Shown: positions 1-7,327 of the stretch, one piece after another | Position numbering within the stretch: the first letter of the stretch is position 1 | How the letters are laid out: each line of letters begins with the position of its first letter | DNA from: Fibrobacter sp. | Lineage (GTDB): Bacteria; Fibrobacterota; Fibrobacteria; Fibrobacterales; Fibrobacteraceae | DNA length: 62,708 bases | Direction of reading: 5' to 3' | Assembly (NCBI GenBank): GCA_024398965.1 | Contig: JAKSIF010000015.1 | Span: 1-62,708 of the forward strand | The notes under the pieces: generated by a model | Database searches by the model: none | Told to the model about the DNA's origin: nothing | What the model saw: the letters and a program-made list of their open reading frames with translations, nothing else | Made by a program: the position numbers and the translations under genes

Positions 1-2
1 CG

Positions 3-1043
3 GAATTCTACGTGAATCTCATGCCGGTGCTCACACAGGTGGGTTACGCCCTGGGCCTGCTTTTTATCGTGCCGCTAGGCGACATGATTGACCGCCGCCG
101 CATCGTGCTAGCAAATTTCACCCTGCTGATTTTCGGGCTTATCTCCATCTACTTTTCTACAAACGCCGTGATGCTTCTGGCAGGTTCCTTCGTTACTGGC
201 ATCTGCTCCGTGACGCCGCAAATCTTTATGCCCATGGTTTCCCTGTTTTCAAGGCCCGACGAAAAGGAACTGAAAACCGGCATGGTCTTAAGCGGCCTCC
301 TTACGGGAATTCTCGCCTCCCGTGTGTGCAGCGGCCTTGTAGGCGAATGGTTTGGCTGGCGTTCCATGTTCCTCATTGCCGCAATGATGATGCTCGCCTC
401 CACCGCCATCGTCTTTAAAGTTCTGCCCAATGTGCCCACCACTTACCGCGGCACATTTTTCAGCATGCTGAAATCCATCGGGGAACTTTTTGTGCGGTTC
501 TCCCAGGCACGAATCTACAGCATCCGCTCGGGATTCGCCTTCGGCTCCTTTTTAGCGCTGTGGGCATGCCTCGCCTTCCGTATGAAGCAAGCGCCCTTCT
601 TCCAGGACAGTAAAACCGTTGGGCTTCTGGGACTCTGCGGAATCGCCGGCGCCCTCACCGCTTCTCGCATCGGCAAGTACATCAAACGCTTCGGCGTAGA
701 AAAATTCTGCAACGCAGGCAACTTCCTCATGGCCACCGCCTGGGCCACCTTCTACTTCGGAAGCAACAGCTACGCCGCCATCATCGTGGGCATCATCCTC
801 ATCGATATCGGCATGCAATTTATCCAGTTGGGCAATCAAAGCTCCGTCATGAAACTCTGCCCCGAAGCCACCAGCCGCATGAACACCATCTTCATGACCA
901 TCTACTTTATCGGCGGCTCCCTGGGTACATTCCTCTCCGGCACCTTCTGGACACTCTGGGGCTGGAACGGCACCGTCTTCGCCGGCCTCTTGCTCACCGC
1001 ACTTTCGTTTATAACAACTGCCGTCAGTTATTGCAAGAGATAA
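3..1043 (+). CDS. MFS transporter, C-terminal part (5' truncated by window edge)
   Basis: The reading frame is already open at base 3, so the start lies outside the window. About 346 residues are visible. The segment GDMIDRRR near the beginning matches the loop 2-3 signature of the major facilitator superfamily (G-D-x-x-D-R-R-R). It is followed by alternating hydrophobic stretches that fit the remaining 10 or so membrane helices, so roughly 50-60 residues (helix 1 and part of helix 2) are missing compared with a usual 400-residue member. It acts in the inner membrane, most likely as a drug or metabolite exporter driven by the proton gradient; the substrate cannot be read from sequence. It ends before a GC-rich repeat and shares no operon with the lipoprotein gene downstream. 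Confidence 0.85.
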   Translation, partial: EFYVNLMPVLTQVGYALGLLFIVPLGDMIDRRRIVLANFTLLIFGLISIYFSTNAVMLLAGSFVTGICSVTPQIFMPMVSLFSRPDEKELKTGMVLSGLLTGILASRVCSGLVGEWFGWRSMFLIAAMMMLASTAIVFKVLPNVPTTYRGTFFSMLKSIGELFVRFSQARIYSIRSGFAFGSFLALWACLAFRMKQAPFFQDSKTVGLLGLCGIAGALTASRIGKYIKRFGVEKFCNAGNFLMATAWATFYFGSNSYAAIIVGIILIDIGMQFIQLGNQSSVMKLCPEATSRMNTIFMTIYFIGGSLGTFLSGTFWTLWGWNGTVFAGLLLTALSFITTAVSYCKR

Positions 1044-1109
1044 AATACGTGGCGCAAGCGCACTCCCACGCGTCTCGGCAGTACGAACAGTGTTCGCGTT
1101 ACTCTCAAC

Positions 1110-1242
1110 TTTTGGGCGTTCCCCCGGCTCCCGGGACACGCACAACAGAACCGCCGCCGGGGTCGGGCTGTATTCGCTTCGCTCACCGAGCCGCGCTACG
1201 CGAGTCTCGGCCCATACGGGTAACCATCCCTAACGCGAATGC
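1110..1242 (+). repeat. structured intergenic repeat, copy 1
   Basis: GC-rich, hairpin-forming block in the 334-bp gap between the MFS gene and the first lipoprotein. It opens with TTTTGGGCGTT and closes with CCATACGGG, a short variable stretch, then CCTAACGCGAA. The same opening and closing blocks, in the opposite orientation, occur at 4015-4152 and 5273-5423, with different sequence in the middle. It encodes nothing convincing. Bases 1263-1277 just downstream form another small hairpin (GCCTCA-GGG-TGAGGC) without a T-run. The rest of the gap shows nothing recognisable apart from the AT-rich leader of the next gene. Confidence 0.6.
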
Positions 1243-1377
1243 AGGATGCAAGATGTTCTATATGCCTCAGGGTGAGGCGTATGGGAAACTAGGCAAATTC
1301 TGATTAATAAAATTTATTTTCAGGGGAACGATGTTTTAGAAAAACTAAATTTATGGGGAATATATTCGGAGTTTTTT

Positions 1378-2502
1378 ATGAAGACTTTTAAGAAAATTGG
1401 TTTGGTGAGCGCGGTCGCTTTTGCGCTGTTCGCCTTTAACGCCTGCGGCGACGACTCCAACTCCACCAGCGCATCTGGTGAAAACAGCACACTGAGTTCC
1501 GCTGTTGAGGACGATGAATCATCCTCCAGTATCAACGGCGACTCTTCCTCTTCTGTCATTCCGGGTTCCTCATCAAGTGTCATCCCGAGCGACAGCGAAG
1601 GTTCTAGCAGTTCCTCTAGCGTAAAAGCCGATGGAAAATCAAGTTCTTCATCTAAAAAGGGCGGAAGTAGTAGTTCCGAATTTGTATATAGGCTATGCGA
1701 AGAAAATGAGCATAAAGTTGTTATTTCTGCTTTAGATACGGGATATGTCACATGTAAAAATAACCAATGGGTCATTGATTCTATTGTGGAAGCAGTCTTG
1801 CCCAAGGTTTACCCGAACATGGACAGTGTATTCGGCTCTAAGGCTACTTATGGAACCTTTACGGACCCTCGTGATGGAAAGGTTTATAGGACGGTCAAGT
1901 CTTTTGACATGGATGGAAATTACAGCTTTACTGTGATGGCTCAAAATTTGAATTTTGCAGATACCGTGCTTGATATCGCCACGACCATATTTGATGATGC
2001 GAAAATTGAAAAAAGTTGCTATAAGGACGACCCCTGGTATTGCGACAACTACTTCGGAGCTCTATACTCCTGGAGCGAAGCGATGGGACTCCCAAAAGTT
2101 TGTGACAGTGTGAGTGTGGCCGATAACCCCAAGTGTACCGCCAATTTTAACGATAAATATCCCGAAGACAGCAAGGTGAGAGGCGTTTGTCCCGAGGGAT
2201 GGCATGTGATGAATGAAACTGAGTGGAAACATGTTGCTATCACTCCTGCTGGAATAGATTTGAGTCACAGCCTTCTTTCTCAGGCTATTTGGTCACATAA
2301 GTTTACTGCGAAAAACTCGTACGGTATGAGTATCTTGCCTCATGGCGATGACGGCTATGAGAAGGAATTGGCCAAATTTTGGATACCCTCTGAAAAAGAT
2401 TTAGATGTCGCAAAAACAATTACTTTTAGTTTGGAAGAATTTTCTGTGTCAAAATCTTATAAAAGAAGTCATTTAAATATTCGTTGTGTTCTTGATTATT
2501 AA
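1378..2502 (+). CDS. FISUMP-domain surface lipoprotein, paralog 1
   Basis: Predicted lipoprotein of 374 residues. A short basic start (MKTFKK) and a hydrophobic stretch end in the lipobox FNAC (lipidated Cys about residue 23). A serine/acidic linker follows (about residues 25-105), and then a C-terminal domain (about 150-374) with the features of the Fibrobacter succinogenes major paralogous domain: a G-T-F-T-D-P-R-D-G-K-V-Y opening, a VMAQNLNF motif, CDNYFGALYSWSEAM, GVCPEGWHV, and a final IRCVLDY. This domain family is known from many secreted Fibrobacter proteins; its biochemical role is not established. Start chosen for the GGAG at 1368-1371. The neighbour at 2672 is a paralog with a nearly identical signal and linker. 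The linker includes in-frame DNA resembling a dispersed genomic repeat (see findings). Confidence 0.9.
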   Translation: MKTFKKIGLVSAVAFALFAFNACGDDSNSTSASGENSTLSSAVEDDESSSSINGDSSSSVIPGSSSSVIPSDSEGSSSSSSVKADGKSSSSSKKGGSSSSEFVYRLCEENEHKVVISALDTGYVTCKNNQWVIDSIVEAVLPKVYPNMDSVFGSKATYGTFTDPRDGKVYRTVKSFDMDGNYSFTVMAQNLNFADTVLDIATTIFDDAKIEKSCYKDDPWYCDNYFGALYSWSEAMGLPKVCDSVSVADNPKCTANFNDKYPEDSKVRGVCPEGWHVMNETEWKHVAITPAGIDLSHSLLSQAIWSHKFTAKNSYGMSILPHGDDGYEKELAKFWIPSEKDLDVAKTITFSLEEFSVSKSYKRSHLNIRCVLDY

Positions 2503-2594
2503 GATACGCAAAAAAAATTGAAATCTACCGAGATCCAATATGAACAAGAAAAACAAGCTGCTTAAAAATAATCTTTATAAGATGGAGTCTTTGG

Positions 2595-2654
2595 TTTGCT
2601 CGTGATGACTGCAAAATCGGCATCCATCAACACCGCAAGATTTGCATAGACACA
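2595..2654 (+). repeat. 60-bp duplicated remnant, copy 1
   Basis: Sixty bases, identical to 3899-3958. Each copy lies about 85-95 bp after the stop of a FISUMP lipoprotein gene, which suggests that gene and downstream remnant were duplicated together. The matching stretch at 3899 reads as the beginning of a degraded coding fragment; here only the first part is left before the leader of the second lipoprotein. Confidence 0.75.
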
Positions 2655-2671
2655 TTTAACAGAGTTTTAAT

Positions 2672-3817
2672 ATGAACACATTCAAAAAAATCACACTCAC
2701 CAGCGCAGTCGCTTTTGCGCTGTTCACCTTTAACGCCTGCGGCGACGACTCCACCAGCGCATCTGCTGAAAACGGTTCCCTGAGTTCCGCTGTTGAGGAC
2801 GATGAGTCGTCCTCCAGCATCAACGGTGACTCTTCCTCTTCTGTCATTCCGGGTTCCTCCTCAAGCGTCGTGAGCGATAGCGAAGGATCTAGCAGTAGCG
2901 TCAAGGGCAGCGACACAGCCGATGGGTCATCCTCTTCTGTCATTCCCGACCCCGATCGGGAATCTAGCAGTTCCTCGGAAAAATCCAGCAGCAGCTCGGC
3001 TAAGTCCAGTTCCTCGGTGAACTCCTCATCAAGTGTCAAGTCTAGCAGTAGCTCTTCTGTGAAACAGTCGAGTTCTAGCTCTAATGAAATTCGATCATCT
3101 AGTAGTAAACAAAATCCTTGGGGGACATCGGCTGAATGGAGTCCGTTTAATTGCAAGGATTTTGGAGGGTGCCTTGAATTTACAGATGTTCGAAATAATC
3201 GATCTTATAAATATCTCAAGTTTAAAGGCCGTGATACTCTTGGAAAGGTTACTTCAATTTATGCGATGGTTGAAAATTTAAATATTGGTGTTATGGTTCG
3301 TGGAAGGAAAAATCAGGAAGATAATGATATAATTGAACGGTATTGTTATGATAATGATACATTAAATTGTCATTATTATGGTGGGCTTTATCAATGGGCT
3401 GAGATGATGCAACTGCCAAGTGAATGTAACCAAAAAGATTGTCGGGATAAATATGACGCAACAACTCTTCATCATCAGGGAATTTGCCCGGATGGCTGGC
3501 GTCTGTTGACTTATAATGATTTCTACATCATAGTCAATAGCAATGGTAATACCCACGGTGTTGAAGGGGTGCGATCTACATTCGGTTTTGGTGGTTACAA
3601 TACCACAGGGTATAGCCTTGTTGGGGCTGGCTACAATTGGGACAATACTTTCGTAAATTTAAATGAGGGAACTTATTGGCATTATCCTGAGGAAAATCCT
3701 GAAAATTTTGCATTATGGTCAAAGGGCTCGTGGCAAGATCGAACTTCAAAATCAAATCCTATATCAAATACTCCTAAAAAACAAGGCTTTTCTGTTAGAT
3801 GTGTGATGGATGAGTAA
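2672..3817 (+). CDS. FISUMP-domain surface lipoprotein, paralog 2
   Basis: Paralog of the gene at 1378 (381 residues). It has the same basic/hydrophobic leader, lipobox FNAC and acidic DDES block, but a longer serine-rich linker of about 110 residues made of short Ser runs broken by Val-Lys, Lys and Asn. The C-terminal FISUMP domain (about 150-381) contains FTDVRNNRSYKYLKFK, MVENLNIG, CHYYGGLYQWAEMMQ, GICPDGWRLL and FSVRCVMDE. It should be anchored by lipid in the outer membrane with the domain projected outward by the linker. The domain is much more AT-rich than the linker, so the two parts probably had different histories. N-terminal regions are nearly identical between paralogs while the C-terminal domains differ strongly, consistent with domain shuffling. 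Confidence 0.9.
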   Translation: MNTFKKITLTSAVAFALFTFNACGDDSTSASAENGSLSSAVEDDESSSSINGDSSSSVIPGSSSSVVSDSEGSSSSVKGSDTADGSSSSVIPDPDRESSSSSEKSSSSSAKSSSSVNSSSSVKSSSSSSVKQSSSSSNEIRSSSSKQNPWGTSAEWSPFNCKDFGGCLEFTDVRNNRSYKYLKFKGRDTLGKVTSIYAMVENLNIGVMVRGRKNQEDNDIIERYCYDNDTLNCHYYGGLYQWAEMMQLPSECNQKDCRDKYDATTLHHQGICPDGWRLLTYNDFYIIVNSNGNTHGVEGVRSTFGFGGYNTTGYSLVGAGYNWDNTFVNLNEGTYWHYPEENPENFALWSKGSWQDRTSKSNPISNTPKKQGFSVRCVMDE

Positions 3818-3898
3818 TTCAATCGGAGCCTAGACAAAGACTGCTTTGCGTTATACAACCATTGAGGTCGATGCGTCTAAAAAAATCAGCAAGGAAAA

Positions 3899-4027
3899 TT
3901 TGCTCGTGATGACTGCAAAATCGGCATCCATCAACACCGCAAGATTTGCATAGACACACCGACGGAAGCCGACATGAAAGCCTTCAAGAAAAACATCCCT
4001 GTCGGTTCCACATCGCTTTCGCGTTAG
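3899..4027 (+). pseudogene. degenerate coding remnant after second FISUMP gene
   Basis: From 3905 one frame reads RDDCKIGIHQHRK, then ICIDTPTEADMKAFKK, then NIPVGSTSLSR and stops at 4025-4027: 40 protein-like codons with no start. Upstream, related coding sense (SKKISKEN) lies in another frame, so a frameshift or truncation has removed the gene head. The first 60 bases are duplicated at 2595-2654. The 3' end runs into the structured repeat starting at 4015. I do not recognise the family. Confidence 0.45.
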
Positions 4028-4152
4028 GCCCCGCAGCCCGCATGGGTTAGGACGCGAAGCGGCTGAACGACAAAAAGACCGAACTGGATTTTTCCAGCTC
4101 GGTCTTTTTATAGCGCAAGAGGGCCGGCCCGCCAGGGCAACGCCCAAAACAT
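4015..4152 (-). repeat. structured intergenic repeat, copy 2
   Basis: Read on the minus strand it starts TTTTGGGCGTTGCCCTGGCG and ends GGGCTGCGGGGCCTAACGCG, like copy 3 and, at both ends, like copy 1. The centre is variable; here it contains the terminator-like hairpin at 4072-4109. The right flank (4110-4251) is also shared, base for base except one, with 5381-5522. No coding sense. Confidence 0.65.
4072..4109. terminator. bidirectional intrinsic terminator
   Basis: Long near-perfect hairpin: AAAAAGACCGA and CTGGA on the left arm pair with TCCAG and TCGGTCTTTTT on the right, so each strand ends in a T-run. It occupies the variable centre of repeat copy 2. The matching site in copy 3 (about 5361-5381) holds a different hairpin, CGACTCGC-ATC-GCGAGTCG, without T-runs. 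Confidence 0.75.
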
Positions 4153-4202
4153 CGCCCCCTGTCGCCTATAGTTTGCAAAGTGAAATTTTTTCGCGCCCCG
4201 CC

Positions 4203-4341
4203 TTGACGCCGCCCAAACTTTTGTATAAATTTAGTAGTGAACAAAAGAACAGTTGTTTGTTCGTTTCCGGCCAATGCCGCGTTAAGTATTATGAGTTAAA
4301 CAGTCCGTCGCTTTTTTAGCATGTAGCGACTGGAGGAAAGT
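4203..4341 (+). promoter_or_regulatory. promoter and hairpin leader, copy A
   Basis: TTGACG (4203-4208) and TATAAA (4224-4229) are separated by 15 bp, followed by a leader. In the leader, GTCGC (4307-4311) and GCGAC (4326-4330) form a stem around a T-rich loop, and GGAGG (4332-4336) lies just after the stem, 5 bases before an ATG at 4342. The region 4110-4251 and the hairpin/GGAGG end are shared with 5381-5567, which serves a different gene. The leader between 4252 and 4303 is unique to this copy. Confidence 0.6.
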
Positions 4342-4494
4342 ATGAATAAAGCAGTTTCTGCCAATAATGGCGAATTCCATACTGAAGTTTGCGTAGAGAA
4401 TATTTGTATTCAAAAAAGGGGCCCGGGAAAAATACAAGACCATCCCTGGAATGCTGTAAAAATGTATATTAGCGGGAAGCGAAGGAGGTCGATT

Positions 4495-4767
4495 ATGGCG
4501 ACAATAACAATGGAAGTCCCGGAAGACATCATGAATTTCATGGTGTGCGAAAACAAGTGCGATGAGCTCCGTCGCAATGCTTTGTTGCTGTACCCCTTTA
4601 TCAAGAACGAGACAATCTCGCATGGTCGTGCCGCCGAAATTTTGGGCATTTCCAAGTGGGAACTGATTGAATTGTATGGGAGCGAGGGAATCCCGTATAT
4701 TGACCAGAGCTGGGAAGAAGTTGAACAGGACGCAGGCAATGTGATGGAACTACTTTCCAAGAGGTAG
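4495..4767 (+). CDS. UPF0175-family antitoxin
   Basis: Ninety-residue protein of the UPF0175 antitoxin type: a beta/ribbon start (ATITMEVPEDIM), a hydrophobic helix, then ISHGRAAEILGISKWELIELY, which is the family's helix-turn-helix signature, and GIPYIDQSWEEVEQD. It should bind operator DNA and neutralise the PIN-like protein whose gene begins 2 bases after its stop. Start chosen at 4495 because AAGGAGG at 4482-4488 is well placed and the family begins here. An in-frame ATG at 4342 also has a good GGAGG, provided by the shared leader, and would add 51 residues unlike any antitoxin I know. Family assignment is firm; which start is used is uncertain. Confidence 0.8.
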   Translation: MATITMEVPEDIMNFMVCENKCDELRRNALLLYPFIKNETISHGRAAEILGISKWELIELYGSEGIPYIDQSWEEVEQDAGNVMELLSKR

Positions 4768-4769
4768 GG

Positions 4770-5261
4770 ATGATTGTCGTTTCTGATACAACTCCAATAA
4801 TTTCTTTTCTCAAAATCAACCGTCTTGACATTCTTGAAACTCTCTTTGGCGAGGTCCTGCTTCCCGAGGCTGTGTTCGAAGAACTGGTTGCAAACCCGAT
4901 TTTTCAAGAGGAAGCCGACAAAGTAAAAAACTGCAGTTTTCTCAAGAAAGTCTCGATTGCTAATAGCAACACTGTCAATATGCTGATGCGCATGACTGGT
5001 TTGGATCTTGGCGAAAGCGAAGCAATCATCTATTCCGACGAAAACAAGAGCGATCTTTTAATTGTCGATGAAGTTCGAGCCAGACATGTGGCCACGACTA
5101 TGAAATTACGAATATCCGGCACAATTGGCATTTTAACTGCAGCTAATGAAAAAGGTCTGTTGAATAAAGAAGATGCGATTGAATGCGCTAGGATTCTTCG
5201 ATTGTCCAAAAGGCATATCAGCGAGACGCTCTTAAATTCATTTGTTGAAAATTTGAAGTAG
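4770..5261 (+). CDS. DUF3368 PIN-like toxin
   Basis: 163-residue protein of the DUF3368/PIN-like group that pairs with UPF0175 antitoxins. Visible PIN features are the N-terminal acidic VVSDTTPIISF, the central DLGESEAIIY with conserved Glu, and LLIVDEVRARHVA with a further Asp; these acidic residues coordinate metal in PIN ribonucleases. The family is presumed to cleave RNA when freed from its antitoxin, but activity of DUF3368 members is poorly tested. It is translated right after the antitoxin (2-bp gap). Repeat copy 3 begins 11 bases after its stop. Confidence 0.82.
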   Translation: MIVVSDTTPIISFLKINRLDILETLFGEVLLPEAVFEELVANPIFQEEADKVKNCSFLKKVSIANSNTVNMLMRMTGLDLGESEAIIYSDENKSDLLIVDEVRARHVATTMKLRISGTIGILTAANEKGLLNKEDAIECARILRLSKRHISETLLNSFVENLK

Positions 5262-5272
5262 AGTTTCGCCCT

Positions 5273-5423
5273 GCTTTCGCGTTAGGCCCCGCAGCCCGTA
5301 TGGGGTCGGACTCGCGCGGCGCTTGCCTTGTGCAGTCGCAGGTCGCGCGAGGCTGAACGAACGACTCGCATCGCGAGTCGATAGCGCAAGAGGGCCGGCC
5401 CGCCAGGGCAACGCCCAAAACAT
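5273..5423 (-). repeat. structured intergenic repeat, copy 3
   Basis: Same orientation and ends as copy 2 (GCTTTCGCGTTAGGCCCCGC on the plus strand, then GGCCGGCCCGCCAGGGCAAC and GCCC). The central part is longer and different, including CGCGCGGCGC and the hairpin CGACTCGC-ATC-GCGAGTCG at about 5362-5380. The 306-bp gap 5262-5567 consists of this repeat and the promoter/leader copy B. Confidence 0.65.
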
Positions 5424-5473
5424 CGCCCCCTGTCGCCTATAGTTTGCAAAGTGAAATTTTTTCGCGCCCCGCC

Positions 5474-5567
5474 TTGACACCGCCCAAACTTTTGTATAAA
5501 TTTAGTAGTGAACAAAAGAACACTAATCAAGCCGTCGCTTTTTTAGCCTGTAGCGACTGGAGGAAAA
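5474..5567 (+). promoter_or_regulatory. promoter and hairpin leader, copy B
   Basis: TTGACA (5474-5479) and TATAAA (5495-5500) with a 15-bp spacer, then a short leader with the stem GTCGC (5534-5538) / GCGAC (5553-5557) and GGAGG at 5559-5563, 4 bases before the ATG of the Rpn gene. It is the same block as 4110-4341 apart from a shorter middle section; the 142 bp 5381-5522 differ from 4110-4251 at only one base that I can see, in the -35 box. Confidence 0.65.
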
Positions 5568-6521
5568 ATGAATAGAACCCAGTTTTGGGCCATGGCCCGC
5601 GATCTCAAGGAACATCCTGAGAATCTCCCCAAGTATCGTGAAATCTATAGGAATGTCTATCCGTTCAGCGATGGCATTTTTAAGATGCTGATGGCGAGCG
5701 AAGGCAAGCCGGAGCGAACGATCAAGTTTTTGAACGCCATGCTCGGGCTCACTGGGAACAAGGCGATTACGAAGTTCACCCTGGGCGTTCAGGAACAGCC
5801 TGGCGTGATGGACAACAAGACCAACATTTTTGACATTTACGGATACAATCAGGCGAATGAACCCGTGGTCATCGAGGTGCAGCAGAATTTCAACACGCTG
5901 TTCATGGACCGTCTGGTTTATTACACATCTCGCATCGTGAATAACCAGGTGAAGAAAAACAAGAGTTACGAGCTGCCGCATATCTATGTGCTTTCGCTGC
6001 TTGTGGATGACCAGTTCCCGCTGGAGCCTGACACTTATTTTCATCAGTGCCAGGTAATGCGGAACCGTAAATATCCATTCAAGAAGATTGATGTGTTCCT
6101 TGTGGAAATGTCGAAGTTTTTCCGCATGGACGACCGCCTGCAAGAAGAAAATTGCTGGGAAGCCCGTGATGTGTCGCCCCGCGCAGAAATGCTGCGGCTC
6201 TTTCGCGATGTGCTGGAAGACAAGACCATCGACGAGGAAAAAGCGGGAAATCTCCTTGACGAAGACTTCGCAAAAGATGTATCTTTTGTGGGGTACACCG
6301 ATGAACTTTTACTCCTGGAGGTAGATAACATGACTGACATGCTTTACGAAAAGCAGGGCTCCTACCTGCAGGGAAAAGAAGAAGGTCGCAACGAAGGTCT
6401 TTCCCAGGGGGCAGATGCCAAGAACAAGGAACTTGCCAAGGGGTTCCGTGATGATGGTGTTCCTCTGGAAATCATTTCTAAGCGAACAGGCCTTACTCCC
6501 GAAGAAATCAAGGAGTTGTAA
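5568..6521 (+). CDS. Rpn-family PD-(D/E)XK nuclease (putative transposase family)
   Basis: 317 residues, matching the Rpn / TIGR01784 family (recombination-promoting nucleases, long annotated as putative transposases and abundant in Treponema). The N-terminal part has VYPFSDGIFKMLM, the ILMA-like region FLNAMLGL, and the nuclease core FDIYGYNQANEPVVIEVQ, where the Asp and the Glu-x-Gln are the expected metal-binding PD-(D/E)XK residues. The C-terminus has the usual repetitive GKEEGRNEGLSQG followed by a small helix-turn-helix-like end (ISKRTGLTPEEIKEL). Length is normal, so it appears intact. It is probably a mobile or accessory DNA endonuclease. Its promoter and leader are copied from (or to) the toxin-antitoxin module upstream. 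Confidence 0.82.
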   Translation: MNRTQFWAMARDLKEHPENLPKYREIYRNVYPFSDGIFKMLMASEGKPERTIKFLNAMLGLTGNKAITKFTLGVQEQPGVMDNKTNIFDIYGYNQANEPVVIEVQQNFNTLFMDRLVYYTSRIVNNQVKKNKSYELPHIYVLSLLVDDQFPLEPDTYFHQCQVMRNRKYPFKKIDVFLVEMSKFFRMDDRLQEENCWEARDVSPRAEMLRLFRDVLEDKTIDEEKAGNLLDEDFAKDVSFVGYTDELLLLEVDNMTDMLYEKQGSYLQGKEEGRNEGLSQGADAKNKELAKGFRDDGVPLEIISKRTGLTPEEIKEL

Positions 6522-6649
6522 ATTCTATCATCGTTGATACAACGATTACCGGCATCAACCCAAAATCGCAAACATCCATTCGTTGTATAACAAACTTGAA
6601 TTGGCCAATAATCGGAAATTTCCACAATTCAACAAATGTTTCGGCCTCC

Positions 6650-6678
6650 TTGACTAACACAATTTAATTTCATATATT
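6650..6678 (+). promoter_or_regulatory. sigma-70-like promoter for the abi pair
   Basis: TTGACT (6650-6655), 17-bp spacer, TATATT (6673-6678), 25 bases before the ATG at 6704, with GAGG just before the start. The 182-bp gap also contains a perfect hairpin ATCGTTG-ATA-CAACGAT near 6530, possibly the end of the Rpn transcript. Confidence 0.6.
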
Positions 6679-6703
6679 AAATCTTGTTAATTACGAGGCA
6701 AAT

Positions 6704-7327
6704 ATGCTGCTTGAATTTTTGAAAAAGAACTTTGGCCCCGGAAAGCCGATTTTTACAGCCGACGCAGAATGTCTGGGGTTGTCCCCCGTAAATCTTCGTC
6801 AACAGTTTAAAAAGCTGTGCGACAGTCATCAGCTACTCCGCTTCGAAGCGGGCGTATTCTTCTTGCCCGATCCCAATGGCGAATATTGCCCAAAGCCCTC
6901 GGCCAACATGGTGGCAGAATACAAGTACATCCGCAACGAACAAGACGTGTACGGATACTATTCTGGCTACACCTTTGCAAACCAACTTGGCCTAACCTTG
7001 CAAGTGCCCTACAAGGCTGAAATTGTATCAAACAACGCGACTGCAGTTGTGCGCGAAGTAAAAGTCGGACAAACTCCATTTTTTATCCGTCGTTCGCGAA
7101 TTGCAGTGACTCGAGAAAACGTGAGCACGCTGCAACTCTTAGATTTGCTAAAGGATGTCGAGGAATACACGGACTACGAATGCGAAGAAGAGGCTCCCGA
7201 CCGTATCAAGGGCTTTATTCAAAGAGCAAAAATCACCCGCGCAGACATAGACAAATACATCGGCGAATTTCCGCTGAAAACCTACAAGAGCATTTACGAT
7301 TTGAGGTTGGAAAGTGTATTTGCATAA
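6704..7327 (+). CDS. AbiEi-like antitoxin (DUF6088 type)
   Basis: 207 residues. The N-terminal quarter is a winged helix (VNLRQQFKKLCDSHQLLRFEAGVFFLP), the form used by AbiEi-type antitoxins to bind their own promoter; the rest (YKYIRNEQDVYGYYSGYTFANQLGL onward) fits the DUF6088 family found next to AbiEii toxins. It overlaps the following nucleotidyltransferase gene by 14 bp, the arrangement expected of a type IV abortive-infection pair. It should repress its own operon and oppose the toxin. The promoter at 6650 is a likely target. Family assignment rests on motif layout and partner. Confidence 0.7.
   Translation: MLLEFLKKNFGPGKPIFTADAECLGLSPVNLRQQFKKLCDSHQLLRFEAGVFFLPDPNGEYCPKPSANMVAEYKYIRNEQDVYGYYSGYTFANQLGLTLQVPYKAEIVSNNATAVVREVKVGQTPFFIRRSRIAVTRENVSTLQLLDLLKDVEEYTDYECEEEAPDRIKGFIQRAKITRADIDKYIGEFPLKTYKSIYDLRLESVFA

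Noticed and set aside
4015-5423. Integron attC sites
   Set aside because: GTTAGGC resembles the attC core, but no matching RYYYAAC site lies in the proper order and distance, and no integrase is present.
5523-6143. 206-residue minus-strand frame opposite the Rpn gene
   Set aside because: It is a His/Leu-rich shadow frame with no family resemblance; the plus-strand Rpn motifs are unambiguous.
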